Positions 18,260-26,114 of a DNA stretch of 53,747 bases are shown here, piece by piece. The stretch covers positions 1 to 53,747 of the forward strand of contig NZ_JBELDZ010000007.1 in NCBI RefSeq assembly GCF_042094015.1, given 5' to 3'. A program made the position numbers and the translations under genes. Numbering within the stretch: position 1 is the first letter of the stretch; each line of letters begins with the position of its first letter. The stretch is from Aurantibacter sp042094015. Its GTDB lineage: Bacteria; Bacteroidota; Bacteroidia; Flavobacteriales; Flavobacteriaceae. The notes under the pieces were generated by a model that was not told the origin of the DNA, made no database searches, and saw nothing but the letters and a program-made list of their open reading frames with translations.

Positions 18260-18805
18260 ATGGAAAACGAAAATTTAGAAGTTGCCACTTTTGCTGGCGG
18301 ATGTTTTTGGTGTACAGAAGCAGTTTTTAATACGATTGAAGGTGTTGAGTTAGTTGTTTCCGGATTTACAGGTGGACAAATAAAAAACCCAGCGTATAGA
18401 GAAATAATTTCTGGTAGAACAGGACATGCAGAAGCTGTTCAAGTTTTTTTTAATCCTAATAAAGCTTCTTTTGTAACACTTTTAGAAGTTTTTTTTGCAA
18501 CTCACAATCCTACAACCTTAAATCAGCAAGGTTATGATATTGGGACACAATATAGGTCGGAAATTTTTTATTCTAATAAAATACAACAACAACAAACTTT
18601 AGAATTTATAGAATTGTTAGAAAGTCAGAATGTTTTTGAAGATACTATAGTAACTAAGGTTTCTAAATTAGATGTGTTTTATAATGCTGAAGAAGAACAC
18701 CAAGATTTTTATAATAACAATAAAGAATATAGATATTGCCAATTAGTTATTCAGCCTAAATTAGATAAGATTAAGCAGTATTATAGCAATCTGCTAAAAA
18801 CTTGA
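18260..18805 (+). CDS. msrA: Peptide-methionine (S)-S-oxide reductase
   Basis: Reduces methionine-S-sulfoxide in oxidised proteins, using thioredoxin. The catalytic motif GGCFWC lies at 13-18 with nucleophile Cys15. Other family features are TEAVFNTIEGVELVVSGFTGG (19-39), GHAEAVQV, FFATHNPTTLNQQGYDIGTQYRS and the EEEHQDFY motif near 145. The length of 181 is normal for a stand-alone MsrA without a fused MsrB. A -7 box ends four bases before the start codon. No MsrB gene is visible in the window. Confidence 0.95.
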   Translation: MENENLEVATFAGGCFWCTEAVFNTIEGVELVVSGFTGGQIKNPAYREIISGRTGHAEAVQVFFNPNKASFVTLLEVFFATHNPTTLNQQGYDIGTQYRSEIFYSNKIQQQQTLEFIELLESQNVFEDTIVTKVSKLDVFYNAEEEHQDFYNNNKEYRYCQLVIQPKLDKIKQYYSNLLKT

Positions 18806-18855
18806 TTTTGGAACACTATTTGCTTTATTCATAGTATTAACAGCAAAAAAATATT

Positions 18856-19185
18856 ATGATTACAGAAAAAAACACAAACAAAAACAAAATCAAAAACAAA
18901 TACTTTATACTTGCCTTAAGCTTAATCTTTGATGCTTTAGGCTATGCAAGTTTTATTATACCAGGAATTGGCGAATTTGCCGATGTAATATGGGCTCCAG
19001 CTTCCGCTTTTTTAATGATGAAATTGTATAAAGGTACATCTGGGAAAGTTGGTGCTGCTATTTCGTTTATAGAAGAAGCTTTACCAGGTCTAGATGTTAT
19101 TCCAACTTTTACTATTATGTGGTTTTATACTTATGTGTTGACTTCTAAAGTAAAAGAAGAGGAAACTATTATAGATGTTAATTAA
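18856..19185 (+). CDS. Small conserved membrane protein, unknown function
   Basis: A 109-residue protein with a Lys/Asn-rich N-terminus (residues 1-17) followed by hydrophobic stretches at about 20-40 (FILALSLIFDALGYASFIIPGIG), 45-57 (WAPASAFLMMKLY) and 84-101 (LDVIPTFTIMWFYTYVLT). The conserved-looking parts are IFDALGY, PGIGEFADVIWAPASA, and EEALPGLDVIPTFTIMW, where acidic residues and Pro-Gly turns sit within or beside the membrane. I believe homologues are found across Flavobacteriaceae as an unnamed family. It follows msrA by 50 bases and ends before a strong bidirectional terminator. Confidence 0.7.
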   Translation: MITEKNTNKNKIKNKYFILALSLIFDALGYASFIIPGIGEFADVIWAPASAFLMMKLYKGTSGKVGAAISFIEEALPGLDVIPTFTIMWFYTYVLTSKVKEEETIIDVN

Positions 19186-19209
19186 AAGTCTATCGACAAA
19201 TGAGTAATA

Positions 19210-19240
19210 AAAAATCGTTTCAATTAATGAAACGATTTTT
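19210..19240. terminator. Bidirectional terminator between convergent genes
   Basis: A perfect 13-base-pair stem (19210-19222 with 19228-19240) with A-runs on the left and T-runs on the right, placed between a plus-strand gene ending at 19185 and a minus-strand gene ending at 19240. It can work in both directions. Confidence 0.85.
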
Positions 19241-20064
19241 TATTTTAAAAGAGTTTTTCTAATTCCAATAAAGACAATAATTAATCCAGAAATTCCAATA
19301 AGAAAAGGGATTATTAAATAATCTAACCCTAAAATTAAAAATACTGCAATTAGTAATAATTGAAAACCTAATCCAAATATGGATAATCCCATCATAAACC
19401 AATTTGGAAATGGATTTGACTTGTGCGCTTTTGAATCTAAGGCATAAATAATTTTATCAAAACCTCCATAAAGAAATATGTAAATATTAAATATAATATT
19501 TACGTGTTTTTGTTGTTCACCAGGTAAAGCAGTTGGAGTTTTTACTTCAAAAACACGACTAGTAGTGTCTCCTCCAATACATTTATTTCTAAGGATTACA
19601 TAATAATAATTGTACAATGTTCCTTGTAGTTGTAGACCTAGAAATGCAGCAAAAGATAACATGAAATTTGTGTTGGTAACGTATGTAATACTTCCCAGTA
19701 ATAATATATTTAAAAGAATATCGCTAACAGAATCTAAGTAGCGACCAGTATAACTAGGCGTATTTTTTAATCGTGCTAATTCGCCATCTGCAGCATCTAT
19801 TATAGATTTTAAAATTAAAAAAAAAGCAGCGTAATAATAGTGGTTTTTTAGAATGCAAAACACTGCAATTAGTCCAGCTACAACAAATAATAAAGTAACG
19901 TGAATTGGCGTAAATTTTGTGTTTTTTAAGAGGTTTGCTAAAAGTCTTCCTAAAAATCTTCCATAATCTGAAAGGTCTATAAATTGGTGTTCTTTTGGAA
20001 GTTTTGACATGTAATATTCATGACCAAGATATTTTGTGGAATATACCGAAATTGTAATACTCAA
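19240..20064 (-). CDS. CDP-alcohol phosphatidyltransferase family protein
   Basis: Integral membrane enzyme joining a CDP-linked alcohol to an acceptor alcohol, as in phospholipid or inositol-lipid synthesis. The family signature DxxDGxxAR(x8)GxxxDxxxD is complete in DAADGELARLKNTPSYTGRYLDSVSD near residue 90. About six hydrophobic segments follow the family layout, including VTLLFVVAGLIAVFCIL, ILLLGSITYVT and the C-terminal LIAVFLILGLDYLIIPFLIG. The specific substrate cannot be told; it has no clear PgsA, PssA or CdsA features. A shorter start (MSKLPKEHQFID, 18 codons in) is also possible. It stands alone, with a terminator at its 3' end. Confidence 0.82.
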   Translation of the reverse strand: MSITISVYSTKYLGHEYYMSKLPKEHQFIDLSDYGRFLGRLLANLLKNTKFTPIHVTLLFVVAGLIAVFCILKNHYYYAAFFLILKSIIDAADGELARLKNTPSYTGRYLDSVSDILLNILLLGSITYVTNTNFMLSFAAFLGLQLQGTLYNYYYVILRNKCIGGDTTSRVFEVKTPTALPGEQQKHVNIIFNIYIFLYGGFDKIIYALDSKAHKSNPFPNWFMMGLSIFGLGFQLLLIAVFLILGLDYLIIPFLIGISGLIIVFIGIRKTLLK

Positions 20065-20158
20065 AAGTCTAAACTATATTATCTTACTTAAGAGGTTTTC
20101 AAATTTACTAAATCTTATTTACATGCTAAGAATTCTAGTATTAAATCTGAAATTAGTT

Positions 20159-20872
20159 TTACTTTCTTTGAATTACAAACATTGTAGGTCTTTTATGTAA
20201 ATCAACTTTAGTGTTCTTCCATATTTTTATAGGAAGTGTTTTTATATATTCAGAAGGCAAAGTAATATCACAAGCTACACAAAGTTCTGTGTCATCATTT
20301 AGTGTCGTAATTACATCTTGTAATAATTTATTATTTCTAAATGGTGTTTCCATAAAACATTGAGTTTGGTTGTGCTCGTATGTTAAACGTTCTAAACGTT
20401 TTAGTTCTGATTTCCGTGCAGAGGAATCTTTAGGTAAATAACCGTTAAATGCGAAGCTTTGTCCATTCATACCAGAAGCCATAATAGCTAATAGAATAGA
20501 AGAAGGACCAACTAAAGGCACCACTTTTATGTTTAATTTATGTGCTAAGTTAACTATGTCTGCTCCTGGATCTGCCACTCCAGGACAACCAGCTTCAGAT
20601 ATTAAACCTACATTTTGTCCTTGTAAACAAGGTTCTAAATAAGTAGGTAATTCACTTTCTTCTGTGAATTTATTTAGGGGAAATAGCTTTAAATTACTTT
20701 GTTGTTTGCCAGCACTAATACGTTTTATGTCTTTTCTTGCTGTTTTTTCATTTTCAACAATAAAAACATCAACTTCTTCTATTACTTTTTTTACAGTAAG
20801 AGGTAAAACACTTAAAGGTTCATTTTCTCCTAAAGTTGTTGGAATAAGATATAGTTTTCCAGGTGGATTCAT
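20159..20872 (-). CDS. SAM-dependent methyltransferase, RsmI-like (tetrapyrrole methylase fold)
   Basis: A 237-residue member of the tetrapyrrole-methylase fold related to RsmI, which 2'-O-methylates C1402 of 16S rRNA. Seen: GKLYLIPTTLGE near the N-terminus, VFIVENEKTARKDIKRI, NVGLISEAGCPGVADPGADIV (89-109, the SAM-binding loop), VVPLVGPSSILLAIMASGMNGQSFAFNGYLP (117-147) and FMETPFRNNKLLQDV. The classical RsmI start (PTPIGNLxD) is replaced by PTTLGENEP, so this is the paralogous branch common in Bacteroidetes, and the target may differ from C1402. It is followed upstream on the same strand by the phosphatase gene with a 3-base gap. Confidence 0.82.
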   Translation of the reverse strand: MNPPGKLYLIPTTLGENEPLSVLPLTVKKVIEEVDVFIVENEKTARKDIKRISAGKQQSNLKLFPLNKFTEESELPTYLEPCLQGQNVGLISEAGCPGVADPGADIVNLAHKLNIKVVPLVGPSSILLAIMASGMNGQSFAFNGYLPKDSSARKSELKRLERLTYEHNQTQCFMETPFRNNKLLQDVITTLNDDTELCVACDITLPSEYIKTLPIKIWKNTKVDLHKRPTMFVIQRK

Positions 20873-20875
20873 ATT

Positions 20876-21334
20876 TTAATTGTTTAAATATCTATTAGCT
20901 ATTATGGAGCAAGCCTTATCTAACATATTAAAAACGTTTTCAAAACCTTTATCTGTATCGTGATATGGATCAGGAACATCTTTATTACTATTTGGATAAC
21001 TTTCGTTTAAAATAATTTTTACTTTAGATTTTTCTGTCTCAGTTTGTGCTAATGCTAATATGTTTTTTAAATTGGAGTTGTCCATTGCATATATAACGTC
21101 AAAATCTTTAAAATCTTGTGCTGTAAATTGTCTTGCTTGTTGTAAACAGATATCTATGTTATTATGCCTAGCTATATTTACAGAACGACTATCTGGTGAA
21201 CTACCAATATGATAATTGCTAGTTCCTGCAGAATCTATAAAATAGTTTTGTTTCGGTAACTTAGATTTTAAAATACCTTCTGCAAGTGGCGAGCGACATA
21301 TATTACCCAAGCACACCATAAGAATTTTAGTCAT
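20876..21334 (-). CDS. Low-molecular-weight protein-tyrosine-phosphatase
   Basis: Cysteine-dependent phosphotyrosine phosphatase of 152 residues. The P-loop CLGNICRSP (Cys8 to Arg14, C-x5-R) is right after the first strand, and the general acid Asp122 is in DPYHDT. Other family features are SAGTSNYHIGSSPDSRS and FDVIYAMDNSN. Substrates are unknown; related proteins act on capsule-synthesis kinases. It follows dnaA by 12 bases and precedes the RsmI-like gene by 3 bases, so a dnaA-phosphatase-methylase operon is likely. Confidence 0.92.
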   Translation of the reverse strand: MTKILMVCLGNICRSPLAEGILKSKLPKQNYFIDSAGTSNYHIGSSPDSRSVNIARHNNIDICLQQARQFTAQDFKDFDVIYAMDNSNLKNILALAQTETEKSKVKIILNESYPNSNKDVPDPYHDTDKGFENVFNMLDKACSIIANRYLNN

Positions 21335-21346
21335 TTAAAATAGGAA

Positions 21347-22774
21347 TTATACAGATAGTTTTTTTGTGATATCTTCCACATATTTTCTAAACTGCTTATC
21401 TGTAGAAGATAAGTTGTCTACGGTTTTACAAGCATGTAGAACTGTTGCGTGATCACGCTTTCCAATTTGTGAACCAATACTTGCTAAAGATGCTTTTGTA
21501 AATTTCTTTGCAAAAAACATAGCTAATTGTCTTGCTTGTACAATATGGCGTTTACGTGTTTTAGATTGTAAGGTGTCTACATCCATTTGGAAATAGTCTG
21601 ATACAATTTTTTGAATATAATCTATAGAAACTTCGCGCTTGGTATTCTTAACAAACTTCTCTACAATTTGTCTTGCTAATTCTATTGTAACTTCTTTTTT
21701 GTTGAAAGAAGATTGTGCAATTAAAGAAATAATTGCGCCTTCTAATTCACGAATATTAGATTTAATATGTTTTGCAACATAATTAACAATATCGTCTTCC
21801 ATTTCTACACCATCACGATATAGTTTGTTTTTTAGAATAGAAACACGAGTTTCAAAATCTGGTGTTTGCAACTCGGCAGAAAGTCCCCATTTGAATCGAG
21901 ATAATAAGCGCTGCTCAATATCTTGCATATCTACAGGAGCTTTGTCACTTGTTAAAATAACTTGCTTTCCGTTTTGATGTAAATGGTTAAAAATATGAAA
22001 GAATACATCTTGTGTACCAGATTTACCAGATAAAAATTGTACATCATCTATAATAAGTACATCTATTAATTGGTAAAAGTGAATAAAATCATTTCTGTTA
22101 TTCTTTTTTACAGATTCTATATATTGCTGCGTAAATTTTTCAGCAGATATATATAAAACAGTTTTTTCAGGATATTTATCTTTAATATCAACACCAATAG
22201 CATGGGCTAAATGTGTTTTACCTAATCCAACACCACCAAAAATCAATAATGGATTAAAAGACGTTCCTCCAGGCTTAGATGAGACAGCCATACCAGCACT
22301 ACGAGCTAAACGATTTGAATCGCCTTCAAGAAAATTTTCATAGTTATAATTAGGATTTAATTGTGATTCGATCTTAACATTTCTAATGCCAGGAATAATA
22401 AAAGGATTTTTTAATTCTCTACTTTTATTATTAAACGGTACATCTATATCTTGAGATTTTACACTGCTTCTATTAGAGCTAGGAATACGTTCTGTAAAAG
22501 GTTGTTTGTTGCCATATGTGTTTTCCATTTTAATAATGTAAACTAATTTGGCAGTATCTCCTAACTGTTTGTGTAAAGCACTTTTTAATATTTTAACATA
22601 GTGCTCTTCTAGCCATTCATAAAAAAATTTACTTGGTACTTGAATACTTAAAGCTTTATCTACTAGTTTAACAGCAATAATAGGTTCAAACCATGTTTTA
22701 TACGCTTGTGGCTGTATATTATCTTTTATAAAAAGAAGACAATTGCCCCATACCGATTGCGCAGTTAAACTCAT
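21347..22774 (-). CDS. dnaA: Chromosomal replication initiator protein DnaA
   Basis: AAA+ initiator that binds DnaA boxes and opens oriC. Domain I (residues 1-90) begins MSLTAQSVWGNCLLFIKDN. A short linker follows (about 95-125), then the AAA+ domain with Walker A GGVGLGKTHL near residue 181 and Walker B VLIIDDVQFLSGK near 230. C-terminal domain IV carries the DNA-binding signature QIGKRDHATVLHACKTV near residue 445. The length of 475 is normal for Bacteroidetes. No TTATCCACA-type DnaA boxes were seen in the 186-base region upstream, so oriC is probably elsewhere. That region does contain a TCACA-AATA-TGTGA palindrome (22846-22859) of unknown use. Confidence 0.97.
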   Translation of the reverse strand: MSLTAQSVWGNCLLFIKDNIQPQAYKTWFEPIIAVKLVDKALSIQVPSKFFYEWLEEHYVKILKSALHKQLGDTAKLVYIIKMENTYGNKQPFTERIPSSNRSSVKSQDIDVPFNNKSRELKNPFIIPGIRNVKIESQLNPNYNYENFLEGDSNRLARSAGMAVSSKPGGTSFNPLLIFGGVGLGKTHLAHAIGVDIKDKYPEKTVLYISAEKFTQQYIESVKKNNRNDFIHFYQLIDVLIIDDVQFLSGKSGTQDVFFHIFNHLHQNGKQVILTSDKAPVDMQDIEQRLLSRFKWGLSAELQTPDFETRVSILKNKLYRDGVEMEDDIVNYVAKHIKSNIRELEGAIISLIAQSSFNKKEVTIELARQIVEKFVKNTKREVSIDYIQKIVSDYFQMDVDTLQSKTRKRHIVQARQLAMFFAKKFTKASLASIGSQIGKRDHATVLHACKTVDNLSSTDKQFRKYVEDITKKLSV

Positions 22775-22960
22775 AGTTTTATCTTTGGTGTTTTAAGTTT
22801 TGTTAAATACTAAGAACTGTTAGAAATAGTTCTACTTTTAATACGTCACAAATATGTGAACAATTAACTTAAAAAAAAAACGATTAGGTATTGATTTTTT
22901 AGTTTTTTTTTACCATGCTATAAAACGTTAAACAAAACCGATTAAACATTCTATTAAAAT

Positions 22961-23371
22961 ATGAAATATCACGAAACTTTTATAAGAGTCCGTTATGGAG
23001 AAACTGATCAAATGGCAGTAGTTTATCACGGAAATTATGCAGCATACTTAGAAGAAGCCAGAACTAAATGGTTGAGAGATATGGGGATTTCTTATAAAAA
23101 AATGGAAGAGTCCGGTATTGCTTTACCAGTAACTTCAATTTCTCTTCAATTTAAAAAATCTGCTTTATATGATGATATTTTGCGCATAAAAACTATCTCT
23201 AAAAAAACACCTTCTGTTCGCTTAGAATTTGATTATGAAATATTTAATCAAGAAAACGTCTTGTTAGCAACTGCATCTACAGAATTGGTTTTTATTAATT
23301 CAGAACGAAATAGACCAACTAAAGCACCAGAATATTTTTTAAAAGCGTTAGAAAACTATACTAATAAATAA
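22961..23371 (+). CDS. Acyl-CoA thioesterase, YbgC/4-hydroxybenzoyl-CoA thioesterase family
   Basis: Hot-dog fold thioesterase of 136 residues that hydrolyses acyl-CoA esters; in other bacteria YbgC belongs to the Tol-Pal gene group, but no tol genes are here. The active-site region RYGETDQMAVVYHGNYAAYLEEART contains the catalytic Asp16 and the Y-H/N-Y segment. IALPVTSISLQFKKSALYDDIL and the strand ASTELVFINSERNRPTKAP complete the fold. It is transcribed divergently from dnaA across a 186-base region and followed by the restriction-modification pair on the opposite strand. Confidence 0.88.
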   Translation: MKYHETFIRVRYGETDQMAVVYHGNYAAYLEEARTKWLRDMGISYKKMEESGIALPVTSISLQFKKSALYDDILRIKTISKKTPSVRLEFDYEIFNQENVLLATASTELVFINSERNRPTKAPEYFLKALENYTNK

Positions 23372-23441
23372 TTAATTTTTAATTTCAATTATAACATTAA
23401 ACCTTTAAAAGTGTATTTTGTAGATTTAATAGATGACGTCT

Positions 23442-24686
23442 TTAATGATTTAATGTTTTTTTTATTGTTAATCCAATGGCTTTTGCTAAAAAAGGAGGAA
23501 CTGCATTTCCAATTTGTACCATTTGTTTTCCTTTTGCGCCTTGAAAAATAAAATCGTCAGGAAAAGATTGTAATCTTGCCATTTCCCTAACAGTAATTAC
23601 TCTTGGCTCTATTGGATGAATATTTACGCCACCATGATTTTCTTTTATAGTACAACTTGCTTCGTTCCAAGGGCATTTTTTCCAAGAATCTGAGTAATTA
23701 TCATAGAGACTTTTTCCTTCTGGAACTAGGGCTAGTCTTTTTTTCATATCATCGCTATGTTTTGTTCTAATATGATTAAATTCCTTAGAGTCTTTTAATT
23801 CAATTAAATCCTGTATAGCTTCTTTTGTAGTAATATAAGACCCAGACTCTAATAGTGGTGAAGGATGATAATTTGTTTTGCCAATTCTATTTGCTATAAA
23901 AATAATACGTTCTCTTTTTTGAGGCACATAATAATCTGCAGAATTTAAAACCGTAACATTTACATTATAGCCAAGATTATTAATATCGTCTTTTATTTTG
24001 TCTTCTACTTTTCCTTTTAACATAGAACGTAAGCCTTTTACGTTTTCTGCTACAATAAACTCCGGTTGAAGTTCTTCAATAATTTCTAGCATATCTTTAT
24101 AAAGCGAATTTCTTTCGTCTTCTACAATTCTACTACCAGACATACTAAAACCTTGACATGGAAAACCACCAGAAAGTACGGTTAACGGTTTTCCTTTTAG
24201 TTGTTTTTTTACGGTATTAATAAATTTATCTTTTATATCTCGACTTGTAATATCTCCTTCTATATGTGGATGGTTAAAATTGTGTTTGTAAGTCATTCCA
24301 GCTTCCTTGAACCAATCTAAGCCACAAAGTTGATTAAATCCAGCCATTTCAAAACCTTTAGCCATTCCGCCAGCGCCACAAAATAGATCTGCAGATGTAA
24401 ACTTAGATTCTTTAGGATTGTCCCATTCATCAGAAATGTCTATCCAATTAATCTTATCTGTTTTTGTAGATTTAGATTTTGTTGGCTTTGATTCTTTTTC
24501 AGGAGTAGTTTCAAAAGCGGACGATTTTATGAAATTTTGTAGATCTGATTCTTCAATTCTATGAACACCACCAATTTTACTAGACCTTAACTTTCCAGAA
24601 TGTATGTATCTTCTAATTGATTTTTGAGACACATTAAGTCTGTTTGCTACAGTTTCAATTCTTAATAATTGGGATAATTTGTCCAT
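23442..24686 (-). CDS. DNA (cytosine-5-)-methyltransferase with N-terminal excisionase/MerR-like DNA-binding domain
   Basis: Type II C5-cytosine methyltransferase, 414 residues. Conserved motifs are in order: I SADLFCGAGGMAKGF (98-112), IV GGFPCQGFS (173-181) with catalytic Cys177, VI ENVKG (214-218), VIII QKRERIIFIA (256-265), IX RVITVREMARLQSFPDDF (362-379) and X QIGNAVPPFLAKAIG (391-405). The target-recognition region between VIII and IX is about 95 residues, so a single short target is likely. Unusually, residues 5-55 form a helix-turn-helix of the excisionase/MerR type (LLRIETVANRLNVSQKSIRRY, then KLRSSKIGGVHRI), joined by a Lys/Ser/Thr-rich linker (56-80). Such a domain could repress its own operon. 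It lies 29 bases after the likely nuclease gene and has its own -7 box. Confidence 0.93.
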   Translation of the reverse strand: MDKLSQLLRIETVANRLNVSQKSIRRYIHSGKLRSSKIGGVHRIEESDLQNFIKSSAFETTPEKESKPTKSKSTKTDKINWIDISDEWDNPKESKFTSADLFCGAGGMAKGFEMAGFNQLCGLDWFKEAGMTYKHNFNHPHIEGDITSRDIKDKFINTVKKQLKGKPLTVLSGGFPCQGFSMSGSRIVEDERNSLYKDMLEIIEELQPEFIVAENVKGLRSMLKGKVEDKIKDDINNLGYNVNVTVLNSADYYVPQKRERIIFIANRIGKTNYHPSPLLESGSYITTKEAIQDLIELKDSKEFNHIRTKHSDDMKKRLALVPEGKSLYDNYSDSWKKCPWNEASCTIKENHGGVNIHPIEPRVITVREMARLQSFPDDFIFQGAKGKQMVQIGNAVPPFLAKAIGLTIKKTLNH

Positions 24687-24702
24687 AGTTGTCTGTTTTG
24701 AA

Positions 24703-24710
24703 CAAATATA
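24703..24710 (-). promoter_or_regulatory. Bacteroidetes-type -7 box (TATATTTG) before the methyltransferase gene
   Basis: Perfect TAnnTTTG match inside the 29-base gap between the nuclease and methyltransferase genes, 17 bases before the methyltransferase start. This would allow methyltransferase expression independent of the nuclease. Confidence 0.45.
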
Positions 24711-24715
24711 TATAA

Positions 24716-25366
24716 TTAATTTATTTTGAAACTAAATTCGTTCGATTCACTTTCTAGTATAAAAATGCATTTAGAAATGGCTGTTTTATAGCTAATAAAT
24801 TCTGTATTAATAATATGTTTTATAAAATAATTATAAGCTTCTTCTTTTAATTTCCAATGGCATCTTAGAAACATATTTCGTTCTGTTTGTAGCTCTGAAT
24901 GATGTACAATAAATAGTCTGTTTTGAATATGATGTCTTACACCTTTACTTTGGTTTTTATAATAAGAAGTAATAAGTTCTTTTTCATTAGAAGTCTTAAA
25001 ACTTATTCTCATATTTTTTGGAACAATAGTTCCTTTTATGTCAAATCTGAGTTTTGAATCTCCATTAAACTCAATGTCCCAATCTTGATCTTTGGAATTT
25101 GGATTTTTAAGAATATTAGTTGACTTGTAAGACAAATACTCATCAATTCTAGAACATTGCCAAATAAACCATCGTCTTTTAAAATAATCCTTAGTGTCTT
25201 GATTTAAGTTAATTATGGCGGACTCTAATTGATGTAAAGTCTTGTAACGAAACATATTAATTTTAGAATCTGTTTTGTTGTTCTGAATAGTTCCCCAATG
25301 TAATGGCATACTTTTACTTAATTTTTGTAGTTCTTTGCTAAGTACAGTATATTCATTAATATCCAT
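24716..25366 (-). CDS. Probable type II restriction endonuclease (PD-(D/E)XK-like)
   Basis: A 216-residue protein without a family I can name. Its position next to a cytosine methyltransferase makes it the likely restriction partner. Sequence support is a PD-(D/E)XK-like core: QDWDIEFNG gives Asp97 in a strand, and RFDIKGT gives Asp109 and Lys111 (D-x11-D-x-K), followed by strands of the expected pattern (MRISFKTSNEK, NRLFIVHH). The N-terminal 80 residues are helical with an aromatic stretch (YFKRRWFIWQCSRIDEYLSY). The start MDINEYTVLS lies 23 bases downstream of a 17-base imperfect palindrome that may be an operator. Alternatives are a nicking nuclease or a protein with another role. Cleavage specificity is unknown. 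Confidence 0.6.
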   Translation of the reverse strand: MDINEYTVLSKELQKLSKSMPLHWGTIQNNKTDSKINMFRYKTLHQLESAIINLNQDTKDYFKRRWFIWQCSRIDEYLSYKSTNILKNPNSKDQDWDIEFNGDSKLRFDIKGTIVPKNMRISFKTSNEKELITSYYKNQSKGVRHHIQNRLFIVHHSELQTERNMFLRCHWKLKEEAYNYFIKHIINTEFISYKTAISKCIFILESESNEFSFKIN

Positions 25367-25388
25367 AGATATGATCTTTAATAGAATT

Positions 25389-25405
25389 TCAACCTATTAG
25401 GCTGA
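25389..25405. promoter_or_regulatory. Imperfect palindrome, candidate operator of the restriction-modification genes
   Basis: A 17-base palindrome with one mismatched pair (half-sites TCAACCTA and TAGGCTGA around a central T), 23-39 bases upstream of the nuclease start and next to a TATCTTTA box. It is a plausible binding site for the DNA-binding domain of the methyltransferase; this is inference. Confidence 0.35.
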
Positions 25406-25498
25406 TACTAAAGATAATAAAATTTTAATTTAGTTTGAAATGATGATTTTTAAAGAAATGTAAGGAGTAACTATTCTAGGTCTAAATAAAGTAAAAAA

Positions 25499-26113
25499 CT
25501 ATTCTTCAAATTCTTTAATATCTACCCCATAAATTATATCAAAAGAATTAAAAGCTTGCTGTGCTTCTTTTTTTCTAACCGAAATAAAAACTTTACAATC
25601 TAATTCTAAAACTTGATTAGTAATGGTTAAGTTTTTCTCTTTAATAATACGCATTACTTTATTCATGTTCTTATAATCGAAAGAAATAACATAATCTATA
25701 TTTATGGTTTTTTCTACAATTTTAGAAGCGTCTAAAGCTAATTGCGCTCCAGTTCTATTCGCATTTATTAATCCGCCAACACCAAGTTTTGTGCCTCCAA
25801 AATATCTAACCACTACAATTAAAATATTTGTAACATCGTAAGATTGTATTTGGCCATAAATTGGTAATCCTGCGCTGTTACTTGGTTCGCCATCATCGTT
25901 AGCGCGATATCTTATTGTATCTGTTCCTAATTGATAAGCATAACAAAAATGTCCGGCGCTACTGTGTTGCTTTCTTAATACATCAATATGTTGTTTAACT
26001 TCATCTTCATGTTTAATAGGAAATGTGTAACCATAAAACTTAGAACCTCTATCTTTAAATAATTCACCTTCAGCAGGAACATCAATAGTTTTATAGGTGT
26101 CTTTTTTTTCCAT
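25499..26113 (-). CDS. YigZ family protein (UPF0029/IMPACT-like)
   Basis: Member of the YigZ/IMPACT family, 204 residues. Family features: FKDRGSKFYGYTFPIKHEDEV near residue 17, AGHFCYAYQLG, RANDDGEPSNSAGLPIYGQI (the conserved DDGEP box) and VVRYFGGTKLGVGGLINANRTGAQ. The second domain (from about residue 130) has the ferredoxin-like EF-G domain V-type pattern. The molecular role is not established; in eukaryotes IMPACT regulates translation. The frame opens three codons upstream (MLN), but the ATG at 26113 avoids overlap with the EamA gene stop at 26115. It is the last gene of the ribD-HAD-eamA-yigZ run. Confidence 0.88.
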   Translation of the reverse strand: MEKKDTYKTIDVPAEGELFKDRGSKFYGYTFPIKHEDEVKQHIDVLRKQHSSAGHFCYAYQLGTDTIRYRANDDGEPSNSAGLPIYGQIQSYDVTNILIVVVRYFGGTKLGVGGLINANRTGAQLALDASKIVEKTINIDYVISFDYKNMNKVMRIIKEKNLTITNQVLELDCKVFISVRKKEAQQAFNSFDIIYGVDIKEFEE

Positions 26114-26114
26114 A

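Noticed and set aside
22846..22859. CRP/FNR-type site upstream of dnaA
   Set aside because: The palindrome is TCACA-N4-TGTGA, the reverse arrangement of the usual TGTGA-N6-TCACA site, and it is isolated.
22775..22960. Possible oriC next to dnaA
   Set aside because: No TTATCCACA-type DnaA boxes or their near variants were seen in the 186-base region; only A/T tracts and a TCACA-AATA-TGTGA palindrome, which alone does not support an origin.
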